A stretch of DNA of 64,000 nt from Diphasiastrum complanatum (GCA_029204225.1 CM055106.1:24633368-24697367); one strand, 5' to 3'. Positions 8,939 through 19,905 are shown, counted from the first letter of the stretch. Program-made: numbers and translations. Notes: a model not told the origin generated them from the letters alone.

Positions 8939-9749
8939 CTCCTCCTAAAAAAATATCTATGAAGATTTGAGCATTGATCTTGATATAACTCCAAGATTAG
9001 ATCTATGCTTGATGAAAGCACTTTTGCTCAAAGGCTTGGTGAGTAGATCGGCAATACAAGAGGACGAGTTGACATGCTCCAAATAGATTTCTCCTCCAAT
9101 AAGCTTTTCTCTCACAAAATGGTGTGCCACTTCTATGTGCTTGCTTCTTGCATGAAATATGGGATTATTGGCAAGAGCTTGGGCCGAGATGTTATCACAC
9201 TTGATCATTGGTAGATCATCCTCCTTGATGCACTTTAGTTCCATTAATAACCTCTTGATCCAAAGCACTTCTTTGGTAGTTGTAGTGAGTGCTTTGTACT
9301 CGGCCTCACATGAAGAGAGAGATATAGTATCTTGCTTTTTGGAAAGCCAAGGTATTAGATTGCCTCCAAGAAAGATAGTGTATGCACTAATAGACTTTCG
9401 ATCGATCTTGTCACTTGCAAAGTCCGAATCCGAGTAGCCAATAATGGATAGATCTTCACTTTTATAGAGTAGACCATAATCACAAGATGAAGATACATAT
9501 CTTAGAATCCTCTTGGCCATCTTCCAATGATGGATCTTAGGTTCTTGCATAAATTGACTCAATTTGTGCACACAAAAACTAAGATCGGGCCTAGTAATGG
9601 AAGTGATTGAATGCATGTAGTAGTGTGTTTTTGCCATAGGATTCAAGATTGATCTTGAATCTCAATCTAGTCTTGATCTTGGTGCATCTACACACCTTAG
9701 GAGATCACAAGTACATGTAGTGGACAGTCCACACGTGTGAGAATCAACA
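8939..9749 (-). repeat. Inverted internal segment of copia B (PPT, RNase H, U3 start)
   Basis: Read on the minus strand, the segment begins at 9749 with the first 130-150 bp of the LTR (TGTTGATTCTCACACGTG...). It passes into RNase H at the shared word CATTCAATCACTTCCA and ends at 8939 with a polypurine tract TTTTTTTAGGAGGAG. Normally PPT is followed by U3; here both lie at outer ends, as in a circularly permuted inverted piece. The left join places the U5 end next to the PPT, and the right join places the U3 start against the PBS. Template switching during reverse transcription or autointegration are plausible causes (inference). Confidence 0.8.
8957..9646 (-). pseudogene. Copia B RNase H and RT C-terminus, inverted
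   Basis: An unbroken 229-codon frame. It starts MNPMAKTHYYMHSITS, which is translated LTR sequence, then enters the conserved copia block TRPDLSFCVHKLSQFMQEP. RNase H motifs follow: GYSDSDFASD, with the first catalytic Asp and an S-x-x-A replaced by S-x-Y near SISAYTIFLGG; WLSKKQDTISLSSCEAEYKAL with the catalytic Glu; IKCDNISAQALANNP; and HIEVAHHFVREKL, ending in IADLLTKPLSK. RNase H removes the RNA strand during cDNA synthesis. Its frame is intact but it has no start of its own and is oriented against gag-pol, so it can only be expressed from antisense RNA. Confidence 0.9.
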
Positions 9750-9762
9750 TGGTATCAGAGCC
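9750..9762 (+). promoter_or_regulatory. Copia B primer binding site (tRNA-iMet)
   Basis: TGGTATCAGAGCC is the classic plant copia PBS, complementary to the 3' end of initiator tRNA-Met. It abuts an inverted U3 end, not U5. First-strand cDNA primed here would therefore copy an abnormal upstream template. Confidence 0.92.
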
Positions 9763-10506
9763 TACCTAAGGTTACCATGCATTTTGATCCATCTAAGTGA
9801 AAAAATTTTCATCAATCTTGAGCTAGAAGTTGTCAAGGCCCATTTTCCTAGCTTTCTTGTTCAATCTTGGATCAAAAGAGATCAAAAGGACATTGATTGG
9901 GTCTGACCTGGTACTGTACGGAATTAGGTGCTCAGACACGTGTGAGGAACATCCAATTTCAGTTTGGAAGTTCTCTCTCATGTTTGATCCATTTATCTTG
10001 CTTGATAGCTTGTTTTGAAGCTATTTTTGTCTAGTTTCTGTTGCAATCAATTTCATTCCATTTGGTTGAGCCAATCAAAAGTTATAAGCTTTTGAAGAGG
10101 GTTAGGTAGGGCACCTAGACCTGGGTGGACACATTTGGTTTGGTCAAGAGGTTGCTTGGTTGATCCAAAATCACAGTTGTATGCTTGCCAATCTCATCTA
10201 TATGTGATCTAGGCACTGTTTTGAGATCTTAGCCATTTTGTTTCATGCAATATCATTGTATTGGAGTCAAATTTGGTTTCTTAGTGTATTTCACACGTGC
10301 TAAGAGTGTTAGATCCTAACTTTGCCTATACTCCATCATTTGATGTGAAATAGATCTTGTTTTAGAGAGATTTGAGTAGCTAGTGAGAATCAATTCACAA
10401 ATTGTTGTAAGATCTTTCATAGGAGGAGATAGTACTCAATTATTGGATCCTATTGAAAGTGTGTAACAACATTTATTGTTCATCATTTGAGTTTTCTTCA
10501 CTTCAA
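9763..10506 (+). other. Copia B leader
   Basis: About 745 bp between PBS and gag with no coding motif. It contains two more CACGTG words (AGACACGTGTGAG near 9936 and TTCACACGTGC near 10292). The homologous leader of copia C has the same arrangement. Confidence 0.7.
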
Positions 10507-13329
10507 ATGTCTTCAATGGGTTCATCCTTGTTGGAACCAAGTGAAAGATTGACCACTTCAAATTATTCAATTTGGAAAATGAGGATGGAGTCCATCTTGA
10601 TCCTTCAAGACATGATGGACATAGTTCTTGGCTTTGAAGAAGAACCACAAGTTCTTCAAGAGGTTCAAAAATACAAAAAGAGAGCTAGGATGGCTCTCCA
10701 CTACATTAAGATGAATGTCTCTAATGAGATATTGAGGGAGATAGGTACTTGTACAACAGCCAAAGAAGCTTGGGATTGTCTCAAGACTATCTATGAGGCT
10801 AAGAATACCTCTAGGCTTCTCACTCTTAGGAATCAAATCTTTCAAAGTAGCCAAAAGAGTGATGAGAGTGCATCTAGTTATGTTTTGAGAGTAAAAGATA
10901 TTCATAGAGAGCTTGCTTGCATTGGTGATTCCATCAATCAAAATGAGCTAGTTCAAGTCATTCTCAATGGCTTGAGAAGTGAATTTGATAATCTTGTCCA
11001 ATCCTATGCCATTAAGGAGGAGCTACCAAGTTTGGAGGCTCTCCAAAGTGTGCTAATTTCAGAAGAATCAAGACAAGAGTACAAGCTCTTGAGGATGGAC
11101 AAGCTTTCTCTCACTCATAATGATGGCAAAGCTCTCTTTGCCAAGGATAAGCACAAAGAGAGGAGCAAGAACCAACATCAACAATCCTCAAGCAAGGACA
11201 AAGTCAAATCCAAAGACAAAGATGAGGAGGAAGATGATTCCTCTAATGCTTCATCATCCAAGCTCAAGAAGAAGAAGAAGATCAAGTGCTTTTATTGTGG
11301 CAAGAAAGGTCATTATGCCACCAATTGCTTCAAAAAGAAGAATCAACTCAAGCAAGCCAATATTACCAATGAGAAGGAAGACACTATTGCAAGTGATGGA
11401 GAGGGATCTCTTATGGTCTCTAGTTTCTCATCTACTCCTTTCAAGAAGGACGGCCTATGGTATATTGATAGTGGAGCCTTTTCACATATGTGTAGCTCCT
11501 AGGACTCTTTCTCTTCTATTGCACCTTATGATGGAGTGAAGAAATCAATATACACTGCAAATGATTTTGAATGTCCTATTGAAGGCATAGGGAACATTCC
11601 CTTGAAGCTTGCATCCTCTAAAGTTCTTTCTCTCTCTAGAGTTCGTTATGTACCTAAGCTTACCAAGAATCTTATTAGTGTTGGCCAATTGCTTGATAAT
11701 GGCCTTGATGTAAAATTCAATGTTGATACTTGCACTATCAAGAAGAATGATGAGATACTTGCATTAGGATCTAGATTTGGTGGCATCTATAAACTAGATC
11801 CAAATGAGTATGTGAATGCTTGTAATGTTGCTCTTGTGAACAAGCTCTCTATGGAGGAATTATGGCATAGGAGGTTGGGACATCCCAACTACAAATCCAT
11901 GCTCTCTATGATCAAAGAATCCAAAGCTATTGGCTTACCAAAGTCATTCTCCAAGAAGATCAAGCCTTGTGAGGCTTGTGCTATTGCTAAATCTCACAAA
12001 AAGCCATTTACAAGATCTTCTATCAAAAGCAAGCATCCTTTGGAGTTAATCCACTCGGATGTGCATTTCTCATCAACTACAAGCAAGGGAGGAGCCACTT
12101 GTTTTGTTACTTTCATTGATGATTACACAAGATTCACTTGGATATATCTTCTTGCTTCAAAATCTATGGTGTTTGATCATTTCCTTATTTTCAAAGATTA
12201 TGTAGAGAAGCAATTCTCATTCAAGATTAAAGCTCTTAGAAGTGATGGAGGTGGTGAATATATCTCCAATAAATTTCAAGATTTTTGTGAGCTTGAAGGC
12301 ATTAAAAGAGAGTTTTCTTGTGCCTACTCTCCATCTCAAAATGGAGTGGCCGAGAGAAAGAATAGATCTCTATGTGAATGTGCAAAATCTATGAGAATTG
12401 AGGCATCTTTGCCCAAAGATTTTTGGGGAGAAGCCATTAATAGTGCAAATTATCTTTGCAATAGGCTCCCACATATAGCTCTTGGAGGAAAGTCACCATA
12501 TGAAATCTTATTTTTGAAGAAGCCTAAGGTTGATCACCTTAGAGTTTTTGGATGCTTATGCTTTGTCCATATTCCCTTGGAAACAAGGAAGAAGAAAGAT
12601 TCTAGTGCATGCAAAGGGATCATGGTTGGATACTCATCCACCAAGAAGGCCTATAGAGTCTTTATACTCTCTACTTCTCAAGTTGTTGAAAGTAGAGATG
12701 TTGTCTTTCATGAAGATCAACACTCATCATTTGAAGAAGCCGAGATCAAAAAATCTATGGATGCATCATCAATTATTGATTTTGAAGACAATCATGATGT
12801 GATGGGGTCGAGATTTGAAGAAGACTCTCCTCGGATTTTTTCACCAAGAAGATCCATGAGAGATAGATCCGAGCCTAAGAGGCTCGCATATGTTGACAAA
12901 GGCAAACATGTGGATCTTGATTCCACTAATTATGTTTTTTATGTCTCTCATGAAGAGCCAAAGAATGTACAAGAGGCACTCAATACCAAGGAGTGGTATG
13001 ATGCCATGAAACAAGAGTATGATGCATTGATTACCAACAATAATTGGGAGCTTGTGGATCCTCCTTCCAACAAGCATGTGATTGGTTGCAAGTGGGTATT
13101 TCGGATCAAGTTCAATCATGATGGCACCATCAACAAGCATAAAGCAAGATTATGTGCCAAAGGATTTGCTCAAATCCATGGTCTTGATTATGAGGAGACC
13201 TTTGCACCCGTTGCAAAGATGGTGACAATAATAATTCTTATTTCTCTTGCTTGTTTTTTCAAGTGGAAGGTGTTCCAATTAGATGTATCCAATGATTTTC
13301 TAAATGGTTATCTTGAGGAGGAGTGTTGA
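10507..13329 (+). pseudogene. Copia B gag-pol polyprotein, one stop, RT truncated
   Basis: One frame from MSSMGSSLLEPSERL, chosen as start because copia C and E begin MASQGG and MASMDG at the same place, to TGA 13327-13329. Gag carries an intact zinc knuckle CFYCGKKGHYATNC (11287-11328). The protease has DSGAFSHMC (11467-11493) and is interrupted nine bases later by a single in-frame TAG (11500-11502). Integrase shows LWHRRLGHPN and CEACAIAKS (HHCC), then HSDVHF, RSDGGGEY and VAERKNRS as the catalytic D-D-E. RT begins GCKWVFRIKF, reaches the first catalytic Asp in FQLDVSNDFLNG, and ends LEEEC, where the sequence falls straight into the 3' LTR. The YVDD motif is absent. Confidence 0.9.
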
Positions 13330-14028
13330 TTTTCACACGTGTGGACTGTCCACTACATGTACTTGTGATCTCCTAAGGTGTGTAGATGCACCAAGATCAA
13401 GACTAGATTGAGATTCAAGATCAATCTTGAATCCTATGGCAAAAACACACTACTACATGCATTCAATCACTTCCAACTCTCACTCACACGTGTGGGAAGT
13501 ATTCAAAAAATAATCTAAGTAAAAACAAGCTGCTCTCCTTGGGTAGAGAGAGAAAGCTAGAAATCCAATAGCTCACGAAATTCATGAAATCACCAAATCG
13601 ATTAACTTCAAAATGAGGAGTACAATGATACTAGTAGGTCCACGAGCTACCACTATGCTTAACTATGATTGGACTATATTTTGTCACCTCTTGATCCTAT
13701 TGGATCATTGATCTATGCACCTCTTAATTCTATTGGACTATATTCAAGCACACCTCAATTTCCTATTGGACCTCACAAGGTTCCACCTCTATATCCTATT
13801 GGACCTCTTGGAATTCATCAAACAAAAACTTTACACTTGTCTAAACTCTAATTAGCAAGTGTTTAGTCTCTTACTCTATTTTGGCTCAATAGTGGCATTA
13901 CAAGTGGAAATGCATAATTTGCCATCTATGCCAAATTTATTCCTATCAACATCCTACACCTAGATGCTTGATGTAAAAAACATAAGACCCCTATATCTAA
14001 CATAGATAATCTTTTTCAATTCTTCACA
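13324..14028 (+). repeat. Copia B 3' LTR
   Basis: 705 bp, TGTTGATTTTCACACGTG to TTCTTCACA, in the same orientation as the 5' LTR. It lacks 32 bp present at about 8433-8464, explained by loss between the direct words GGGTAGAGAGAGAAA. The preceding GAGGAGGAG serves both as the last RT codons and as a polypurine tract. Confidence 0.9.
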
Positions 14029-14248
14029 GAACATAATTGGCTATGTTGGGAAAGAATAGGGTTTTTTCTTTTTGCTTGTTTATATTCCTCGCCTTTTGCT
14101 AAAGGAAAACCAAGTGTTGTTTAAGTGTCTAAACAGTGATTGTACCTCTATACAATGACAATATGAACAATTGATGATCAATACACTTGAATGAATGAGG
14201 ATTCAATGAGACATTGAGATACATCACATAATGCACATGCACAATGTT
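14029..14248 (+). repeat. Dispersed repeat, right half
   Basis: Continues the repeat broken by copia B. TTGGCTATGTTGG, GAATAGGGTTTT, CTAAAGGAAAACCAAGTGTTG, ATTGATGATCAATACACTTG and CAATGAGACATTGAGATAC match 59067-59272 in order. The target copy GAACA is at 14029-14033. Confidence 0.75.
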
Positions 14249-15105
14249 TAGGGTTAGAGAACTGATCTGGGTCCAATAGGATTAAGAAACTTGGAATTGG
14301 TAGACTCCATGAATATTGTACTAGACGAGATGAGAAAAGATGCAGAATTGGAGTAATGTGTAATCTTGTGTGCCATTATGCCAACCTACCCCAAACATCA
14401 TGATGAAACTCAATTAATTTTGTTATCAAAAGTTTCATTCCATTTGCACGATATTGAAATCATACGAGTATGATCAGGACTCAGCAAATCATGATGTTAA
14501 AGCTGTTGGTAAAGATTGAAAGCGTAATTTCCAACGCCTCTCCATTTTTTCACAGGGGAGATTATTACGAGCAACACTCAAGCTTAAATTAGATACTAAT
14601 GAGTGACTAGTCTATTGTACTGTAGTTTGCCTTTAATATTGATAACCTCACTAAACAAGTCCTTGGGTTGTAATAATTGGCAATTCTTGTGTGCAAGGAT
14701 CACCATTAGGACTGCCACAAGGACACAACCGTATCAAAATTTAACAGTGAATAAGGGAGAAATTTAGACACCTAATGTTGTGGTAGATGATGTGATTAGA
14801 AAGAAGATTGGTATGGCCTTTAGAGCACAAAATTTAAGCCGACATGCAAGGTGTCAACTCATTATGTCACTTGTGTGGATGCACACACCTACTTAGAGTA
14901 CACTAAAGGGAAATGTACCCTTAAAGAAATTATGGTCTTTATTCTAAGCCAAATGCGAATGGCCTCTTCTATAAGGTCTTTTTCCCAAGTGTCATGATTG
15001 TCGCTACACAAGACAAGCCTAAGAAGTTAGAACACATTGAATTTGTGATATGAGTTCCATTCTCATTTTATCCCTAGAGATATAAACTTGTTGGTAACAA
15101 GCAAA
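14249..15105. other. Unassigned DNA between repeat and DUF7869 relic
   Basis: No motif recognised and only very short open frames. Because it lies between the dispersed repeat and the second DUF7869-type copy, it may be decayed 5' sequence of that locus. I could not align it to 2938-4080 by eye. Confidence 0.35.
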
Positions 15106-15640
15106 AAAGAATTTTGGTGTAGTGAATATTTTGAAGAAATCATGAATGACAATATGTTCTACTTGTGAACTTTTGAAATTTGCTAAACAACTTGCAAAGA
15201 CTTTGGATGAAAAAGGTAAAAATTAGTTAAGTAGGTGATTTTAATTTTGGTTGTTTTGACATTAATATCATGCTTAGTTACAATATATTTATGTAGCGAT
15301 ATTATTCTACTTTGACTTATTTGATTTATTTATTTTAAGTAAATGTTGCTAAGATCAACAAACAATTGAAAGACAAAAGCTTGCCAAACATCCAAAAAAA
15401 AGTCTAGAGTGTCTTCATAAATATATTGGCCTTGTCATTGATGCCCATGGATCAGAAGAAGATAATGTTGTCTCATTTTGTCAAGGTGCCAAACATTTTA
15501 CACAAGGTAGTTTATCGAGTTCATCTAGTTTGGGCACTTGTGTTCAACAACACTTTGGCAGCCAAAGTAATTTCAACTATTCAAATGCTTAGCATGTTCT
15601 AATTCCAAGTAATTTCAAATATTTAAATGTTTAGCATGTT
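15106..15640 (+). pseudogene. Second DUF7869-type gene copy, truncated
   Basis: Matches 4083-4570 in order. Exon-1 end: KKS-x-MT-x-CSTCELLKFAKQLAKTLDEK; here Cys-Glu stands where copy 1 has an in-frame stop. A phase-1 intron at 15216-15339 (GTAAAAATTA...TTTTAAG) follows. Exon 2 reads QQTIERQKLAKHPKKSLECLHKY and, after a one-base shift near 15450, MDQKKIMLSHFVKVPN and HLVWALVFNNTLAAKV. Homology stops before the DN-x-x-ENKN motif, so it is non-functional. Differences from copy 1 include a 16-bp gap just after the intron. Position-matched introns show these are duplicates of one intron-bearing ancestor, not processed copies. Confidence 0.7.
15216..15339 (+). other. Conserved phase-1 intron in DUF7869 copy 2
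   Basis: 124 bp with donor G|GTAAAAATTAG and acceptor TATTTTAAG, T-rich throughout. It interrupts the same codon position as the intron at 4176-4305. Confidence 0.7.
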
Positions 15641-16640
15641 CCAAGTTTTATAGTGATTAAACATTTAAATAGTTGAAAATTTACTTTGCCTAATTGAAGG
15701 GCCTAAAGATGATAATTGGATAGTTTAAAGAGGATAATTTAAGGTACACATGCAAACACCAAAATCTTTGCTTAACAATGACATTTTTGATGTCAATGTT
15801 GTAGACTTCAAATATAGCCTTGTGCACACCTATACTTGCTACCAACTGGAGTGACATATATATCATTAATCTGACCTCCATAATCTTGCAACTATATCCC
15901 TAACCTCTGTGCATTTGGAGAGTCTCTCATTATTCAAGACCGTTTAGCTTGAATCCGTAAAGTCCGCAATGCAAAGGGTATAAGGTCTTTGTTTTACAAA
16001 TTTGGTAATCTCATTTGCATCGCCTTGTTGAACTGTGTAAAAAACTGTGTAAAAGCAAGGTTGGTCATCAACAAATCTAGGAACACAAGTATTCTTTTAA
16101 ATAATTTTCAACAAATCGCGATATCCCCACTCTATTGGAGCTCTCGATGTCTCTTCTCTGCCCTGGCCTTTTGTAGATGGGTTCTAAATTGCTTAGAAAG
16201 TTGGAACATGGTGACAAAAGAAAGCAGAAATAACCTAGACACTTTTTTGGTTTGTTCTTTTAATTGGCAATTACCAAACATATACTGTTGTGGGGGAATG
16301 ATAGACAATGTGTTTTGTGGATGTCGATTGATCTATGTATCGTGCTTATAGTATTGTCAAAAACCTTCAGGCCAGGTGACCCATAGCTGGGATGGTTAAA
16401 ACTGAGAATTGTTGAAAGGGCTTTTTGAATTTTTAATATTAGCAAGTTAGTAAAGAAACCCAACTTAATTATAAAGTCGGCGATATGTATGTAGGAAGAA
16501 TAAATCAAGGTTGAGGGAAAGAAAAAAGACACCAAAGAGGGAATTTGGAATCCACCTACCCAACAATGAGCAATTTATCACATGAGAAGGAAGAAAGGAG
16601 GAAGAAAAGTCTTAAAGAGAAAATTAAATGCTAAAATACC
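15641..16640. other. Unassigned DNA
   Basis: No recognisable gene. Several frames of 60-120 codons occur on both strands but show no domain and have irregular composition. ATTTAAATGTTTAGCATGTTCCAAG near 15630-15650 echoes 15590-15610, a small local duplication around the palindrome-like ATGCTTAGCAT. Confidence 0.4.
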
Positions 16641-16699
16641 CAAAGGCGAAACTAGGGTTCATGAGTGGCAAAATGGGCCGAGGGAGCAAAATCAGGTAA

Positions 16700-16810
16700 G
16701 TAACTTCCATGGCACCATGCCCCTTCGCTAGTAGGTAGCTTCCATGCGAGGCTAAGTAACTAGCTTATTAGCTTCCATGCGCCTCACCACCTGACTTGCA
16801 TGCGCGGCTA
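16700..16810 (+). repeat. Recurrent CTTCCATGCG words upstream of a putative gene
   Basis: AACTTCCATGGCACCATGC, GCTTCCATGCGAGG, GCTTCCATGCGCC and CTTGCATGCGCGG recur within about 110 bp. The core GCATGC resembles the RY promoter element, and a CTAAGTAACTAGCTTA word is locally repeated. It sits 600-700 bp upstream of the ATG at 17416 and could be promoter or degraded tandem repeat. Confidence 0.3.
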
Positions 16811-17415
16811 TCTCTCAGTCTCAGCCCGGCCTCCTTTCCTCTGTCTTCGCTGCCATGACTACTGGCTTTTCTTTCACTATATCTATCATCTTGCTGCCAA
16901 GGCATTCCTCCCTATTCTCTCCAAATTTAGTAGTCATACAACAGTCGCTTGCTTTTGCTCCCTCCTTCCCTTTGAAGCACTCATGTCTGGTTTTGCGATC
17001 TGGACTATTGTGAGGCTGCCTATAGAGCTGTCAATCCCAGTATCTTACTTTTATTCAATTTTGCTACTCAAAGGTTTTGGCAGCTTTTGGCGACTGCAGT
17101 GGTTTTGTAAGCTGGTTTAAGATCCGATCTTGTTGGTTGGTGGTGGATTGGGCGACTTTTATCCCAATTCCTGTTTTTCCAGGTGATCTTACAGTAGTTT
17201 CCAGATACATCTTGTTGTTGAGGAATTCCTCTTGTCGTGATTCTGACATTATGATGGAAATCCACCTCTTTAACTGTCTAAACAAAACTTCAGCAATTGC
17301 AAACTCCTTTTCAATATGTCTGGATCAATTTCAGGAATTGCAAACTCCTTTTGATATGTCGTGAATTATCCAAAACGCACTTCTTCTTTTGTCGGATCCT
17401 TGACCACAGGTCACC

Positions 17416-18030
17416 ATGGACGCCGCCTCTGGGCTTGGTTCCAAGAAGAAAGTAGAAATGTTTCTTAACAAGATGGCCAAGAGTCGAATTCTGCTTGTCC
17501 TTCTGACCGCGGTGCTGTCTTCTTCTGGGAAAAATGTCGTTCCGTCTCTTCGATTCCTATTATTTTTCCTGGTATCTCAAATTCAAGAGTCTTCAGAGGC
17601 AAAACAAGTACGCCTGTTCTTGCTGGTAAACATTATTGTTATTGCCATTTGGGTTCGATCCAAGTCGCTTACGTCACTTCCTTCTTCTGAATATTCATGC
17701 CAAGCAATTGAACTAGCTCCAAATCAGTCACGCCCCTCTAGGCATCCTTCCAGGAGACGGTTGGCCTCCTCAGGCTCGCATGCGAATTTCACAGACGAAG
17801 TGCATCAATGCACGACAAGCAGATATGCAGCAGGAAATCAACTTCCAAATTCTGTAGAAACGGCTCCATCAAGACATACCTCGCAGAATGCGAATAGACA
17901 AGAGCAGGTTGTGCTTCTCAGAGATGATCTCCGTGAAAGAAGTGAAGCATTCATTGCCATGAATCACGACCTATGGGCGAGGCAGCAGTCTTTGGAACGC
18001 CAGAATCTGCTGTGTTTATTGGATGCTTGA
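17416..18030 (+). CDS. Putative small membrane protein, DUF4408/DUF761-like
   Basis: An intronless 204-codon frame with a good start context (TCACCATGG) and GC-richer codons than the retroelements around it. Residues 24-35, 41-55 and 66-80 are hydrophobic and separated by charged turns, suggesting membrane association. Residues 100-165 are Ser/Arg/Gln-rich and probably disordered. The C terminus has LRERSEAFIAMNHDLWARQQS (170-191). Plant DUF761 proteins end in a charged helix of the type L-x-x-R-x-E-x-FIA-x-F...LQRQ-S and often start with a hydrophobic DUF4408 segment. The likeness is real but partial: the usual Phe after FIA and the LQRQ are altered. No retroelement motif is present. It is the best host-gene candidate here; the function of the family is poorly known. 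Confidence 0.5.
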   Translation: MDAASGLGSKKKVEMFLNKMAKSRILLVLLTAVLSSSGKNVVPSLRFLLFFLVSQIQESSEAKQVRLFLLVNIIVIAIWVRSKSLTSLPSSEYSCQAIELAPNQSRPSRHPSRRRLASSGSHANFTDEVHQCTTSRYAAGNQLPNSVETAPSRHTSQNANRQEQVVLLRDDLRERSEAFIAMNHDLWARQQSLERQNLLCLLDA

Positions 18031-19842
18031 TCGAGTGCAACACATTATTGATTTTTCAGGATGCTGCTGCAAGATGTAAATAGTTTCCACACTCTGTTCA
18101 GCAAGATCTTTGATTAATTGCCAACAAAAATAATTGTCAATGGAAGTTATACATGTGGGTGTATGGCTTCACTGCTACATGAAAATGCTTCAAAATTGCA
18201 AGAACCCAAATAGCATTACTATCATACTTCGCTCCAAAGCTTTACTTCATGTAAATTTCATCCTGCGTAACACCCCCAAGGCCCATAGATTCACATTTTT
18301 GTTCTATCCTCTCACCATCACAGTTCTGGCCATTTTCAACGTGTTTTTGTAGTTGAAATTGAAAATCAGCTTCAGATGTGATAGATGGAGACATTTTTTT
18401 GGTAGAAAATGAAGTCTCACTTTCTTCTATTTTGACCTGTCTAGATGACTATCTTGTCGAATAACCTGTCCATATTAAGAAGTCTATTTTATAAGCTCAA
18501 ATGGTTGACTTGGGTAAGAGTATTACAACACCAACCCAAGGATGGAACATATTGATAGCCTTGTGCTCCCACCACATTACTCTATGTAATGATAATATTA
18601 TTATTGCAAATAAAGTGTAAAGAGAAAGAAAATCCTTGTTAAATCAAAGGGCATTGGCTACGAATGCATATTACATCAATATCGTGTGCATCTACTAGCA
18701 TACATGACTTCAAAAGATGGCATATTGCACATTGAGCATGTACATTTTTGGCTCAAGTTTTGGATCAAGTCTTTGGTAGAATCTAGATTATTCAACACCT
18801 TTTATAGCTAGTTCATTTTCATTCTCTATAAATAAGTGAAAATATCTATTCATCTATGTGAGTTTTGTGCATGCTTGGGTGAATATGTATAATAGAGCAA
18901 AAAATCCATCAACATTTATACAATTTAACTTCTTTGCAATGTGTCTCAGATGCATTTGTATTGTTGAATTTTGCCAAGAATCGTGGAATGTCTACTGCAT
19001 GAATGCAAGTATCATTCGAAGAAATATTGGCTGATAAAAATTCTTTAACAACTTATTATTTCACTGTAAGCAAAATATACTTAAATTGTAGGTTGAAAGT
19101 AAAGATCAAAGAGATAGGCCCCATTTTATCTCTTGTGAATATTGTTTGCAACATTTAAAATACTAAATCATGTTGCCTATGATTAAGTTTAGGGCTTGCA
19201 ATTGACTGCAGAAAGTAACAATGCCACTCACACATGCATCTAGGGGTGAAGAAGGCAATATCATGTTCTGGTATTTTAGTCACTAGATAGAAAATGTTGA
19301 TAAATTCAATACCAATAACAATAAAAAATGTTAAAATTGAAAAACCATCCATATTGATTTCTTGGCTTGCTACAAATGTTGTACCATGCAAGTATGTAGC
19401 TCATTAATGCAAAATGCCAAGTTTGGCCTACATAGAACTCGAGCTACAAGGTTATGTATTGTCTAGTTTGATAAATGCAACTTGCATATAGTTTGTAGAC
19501 ATAGAATTAGCATGATTATGCTTGTAGAAACTCGTGGCAACTCACATACATTAATTGTAAGTGATCCATAGTGACATGCAAGGCATGCACAAAGTTTATT
19601 GGACACATGCATGATGATTTGGACATTTCTAGTTAGAACTAGTACACTTGTAAAAAGTTGGTAGAATTTCATGCATGACAAGTGACAAATGTCACATAGA
19701 CTCTAGATGTCATTTTGGAATGGATAGATATGGTAAATATGTGTAGCTCTCCACACAATTGATGATAAAGAACCAAAGTTTTGTAGCTATCTCATGTCAT
19801 TTTGGATCTAAACAAATATTGTTTGTTATCTCTCTAGCTCTC

Positions 19843-19845
<3 letters not shown>
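18031..19845. other. Unassigned DNA
   Basis: Contains no domain I recognise. TTTTTGTAGTTG and several T-rich tracts follow the putative gene, but there is no confident terminator signal. The region from about 18500 on is AT-rich with only short open frames. The 5' LTR of copia C may begin somewhere in the last few hundred bases, with no clear TG boundary. Confidence 0.4.

Positions 19846-19901
<56 letters not shown>
19846..19901. repeat. (TC)n microsatellite
   Basis: About 28 uninterrupted TC units, just upstream of the U5 end of the copia C LTR. Confidence 0.95.

Positions 19902-19905
<4 letters not shown>

Larger units (their letters stand above)
8202..14028 (+). mobile_element. Ty1/copia element B, complete but rearranged
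   Basis: A 5827-bp LTR retrotransposon with TG...CA LTR ends flanked by the 5-bp duplication GAACA (8197-8201 and 14029-14033). Order: LTR, inverted RNase H/PPT/U3 segment, PBS, leader, gag, protease, integrase, truncated RT, LTR. The LTRs differ by one 32-bp indel and roughly a dozen substitutions by eye, so the insertion is young compared with its neighbours. It cannot be autonomous because the RT catalytic YVDD region is missing and RNase H is on the opposite strand. The ends and the duplication show that the rearranged form itself integrated, rather than being scrambled after insertion. Confidence 0.92.
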
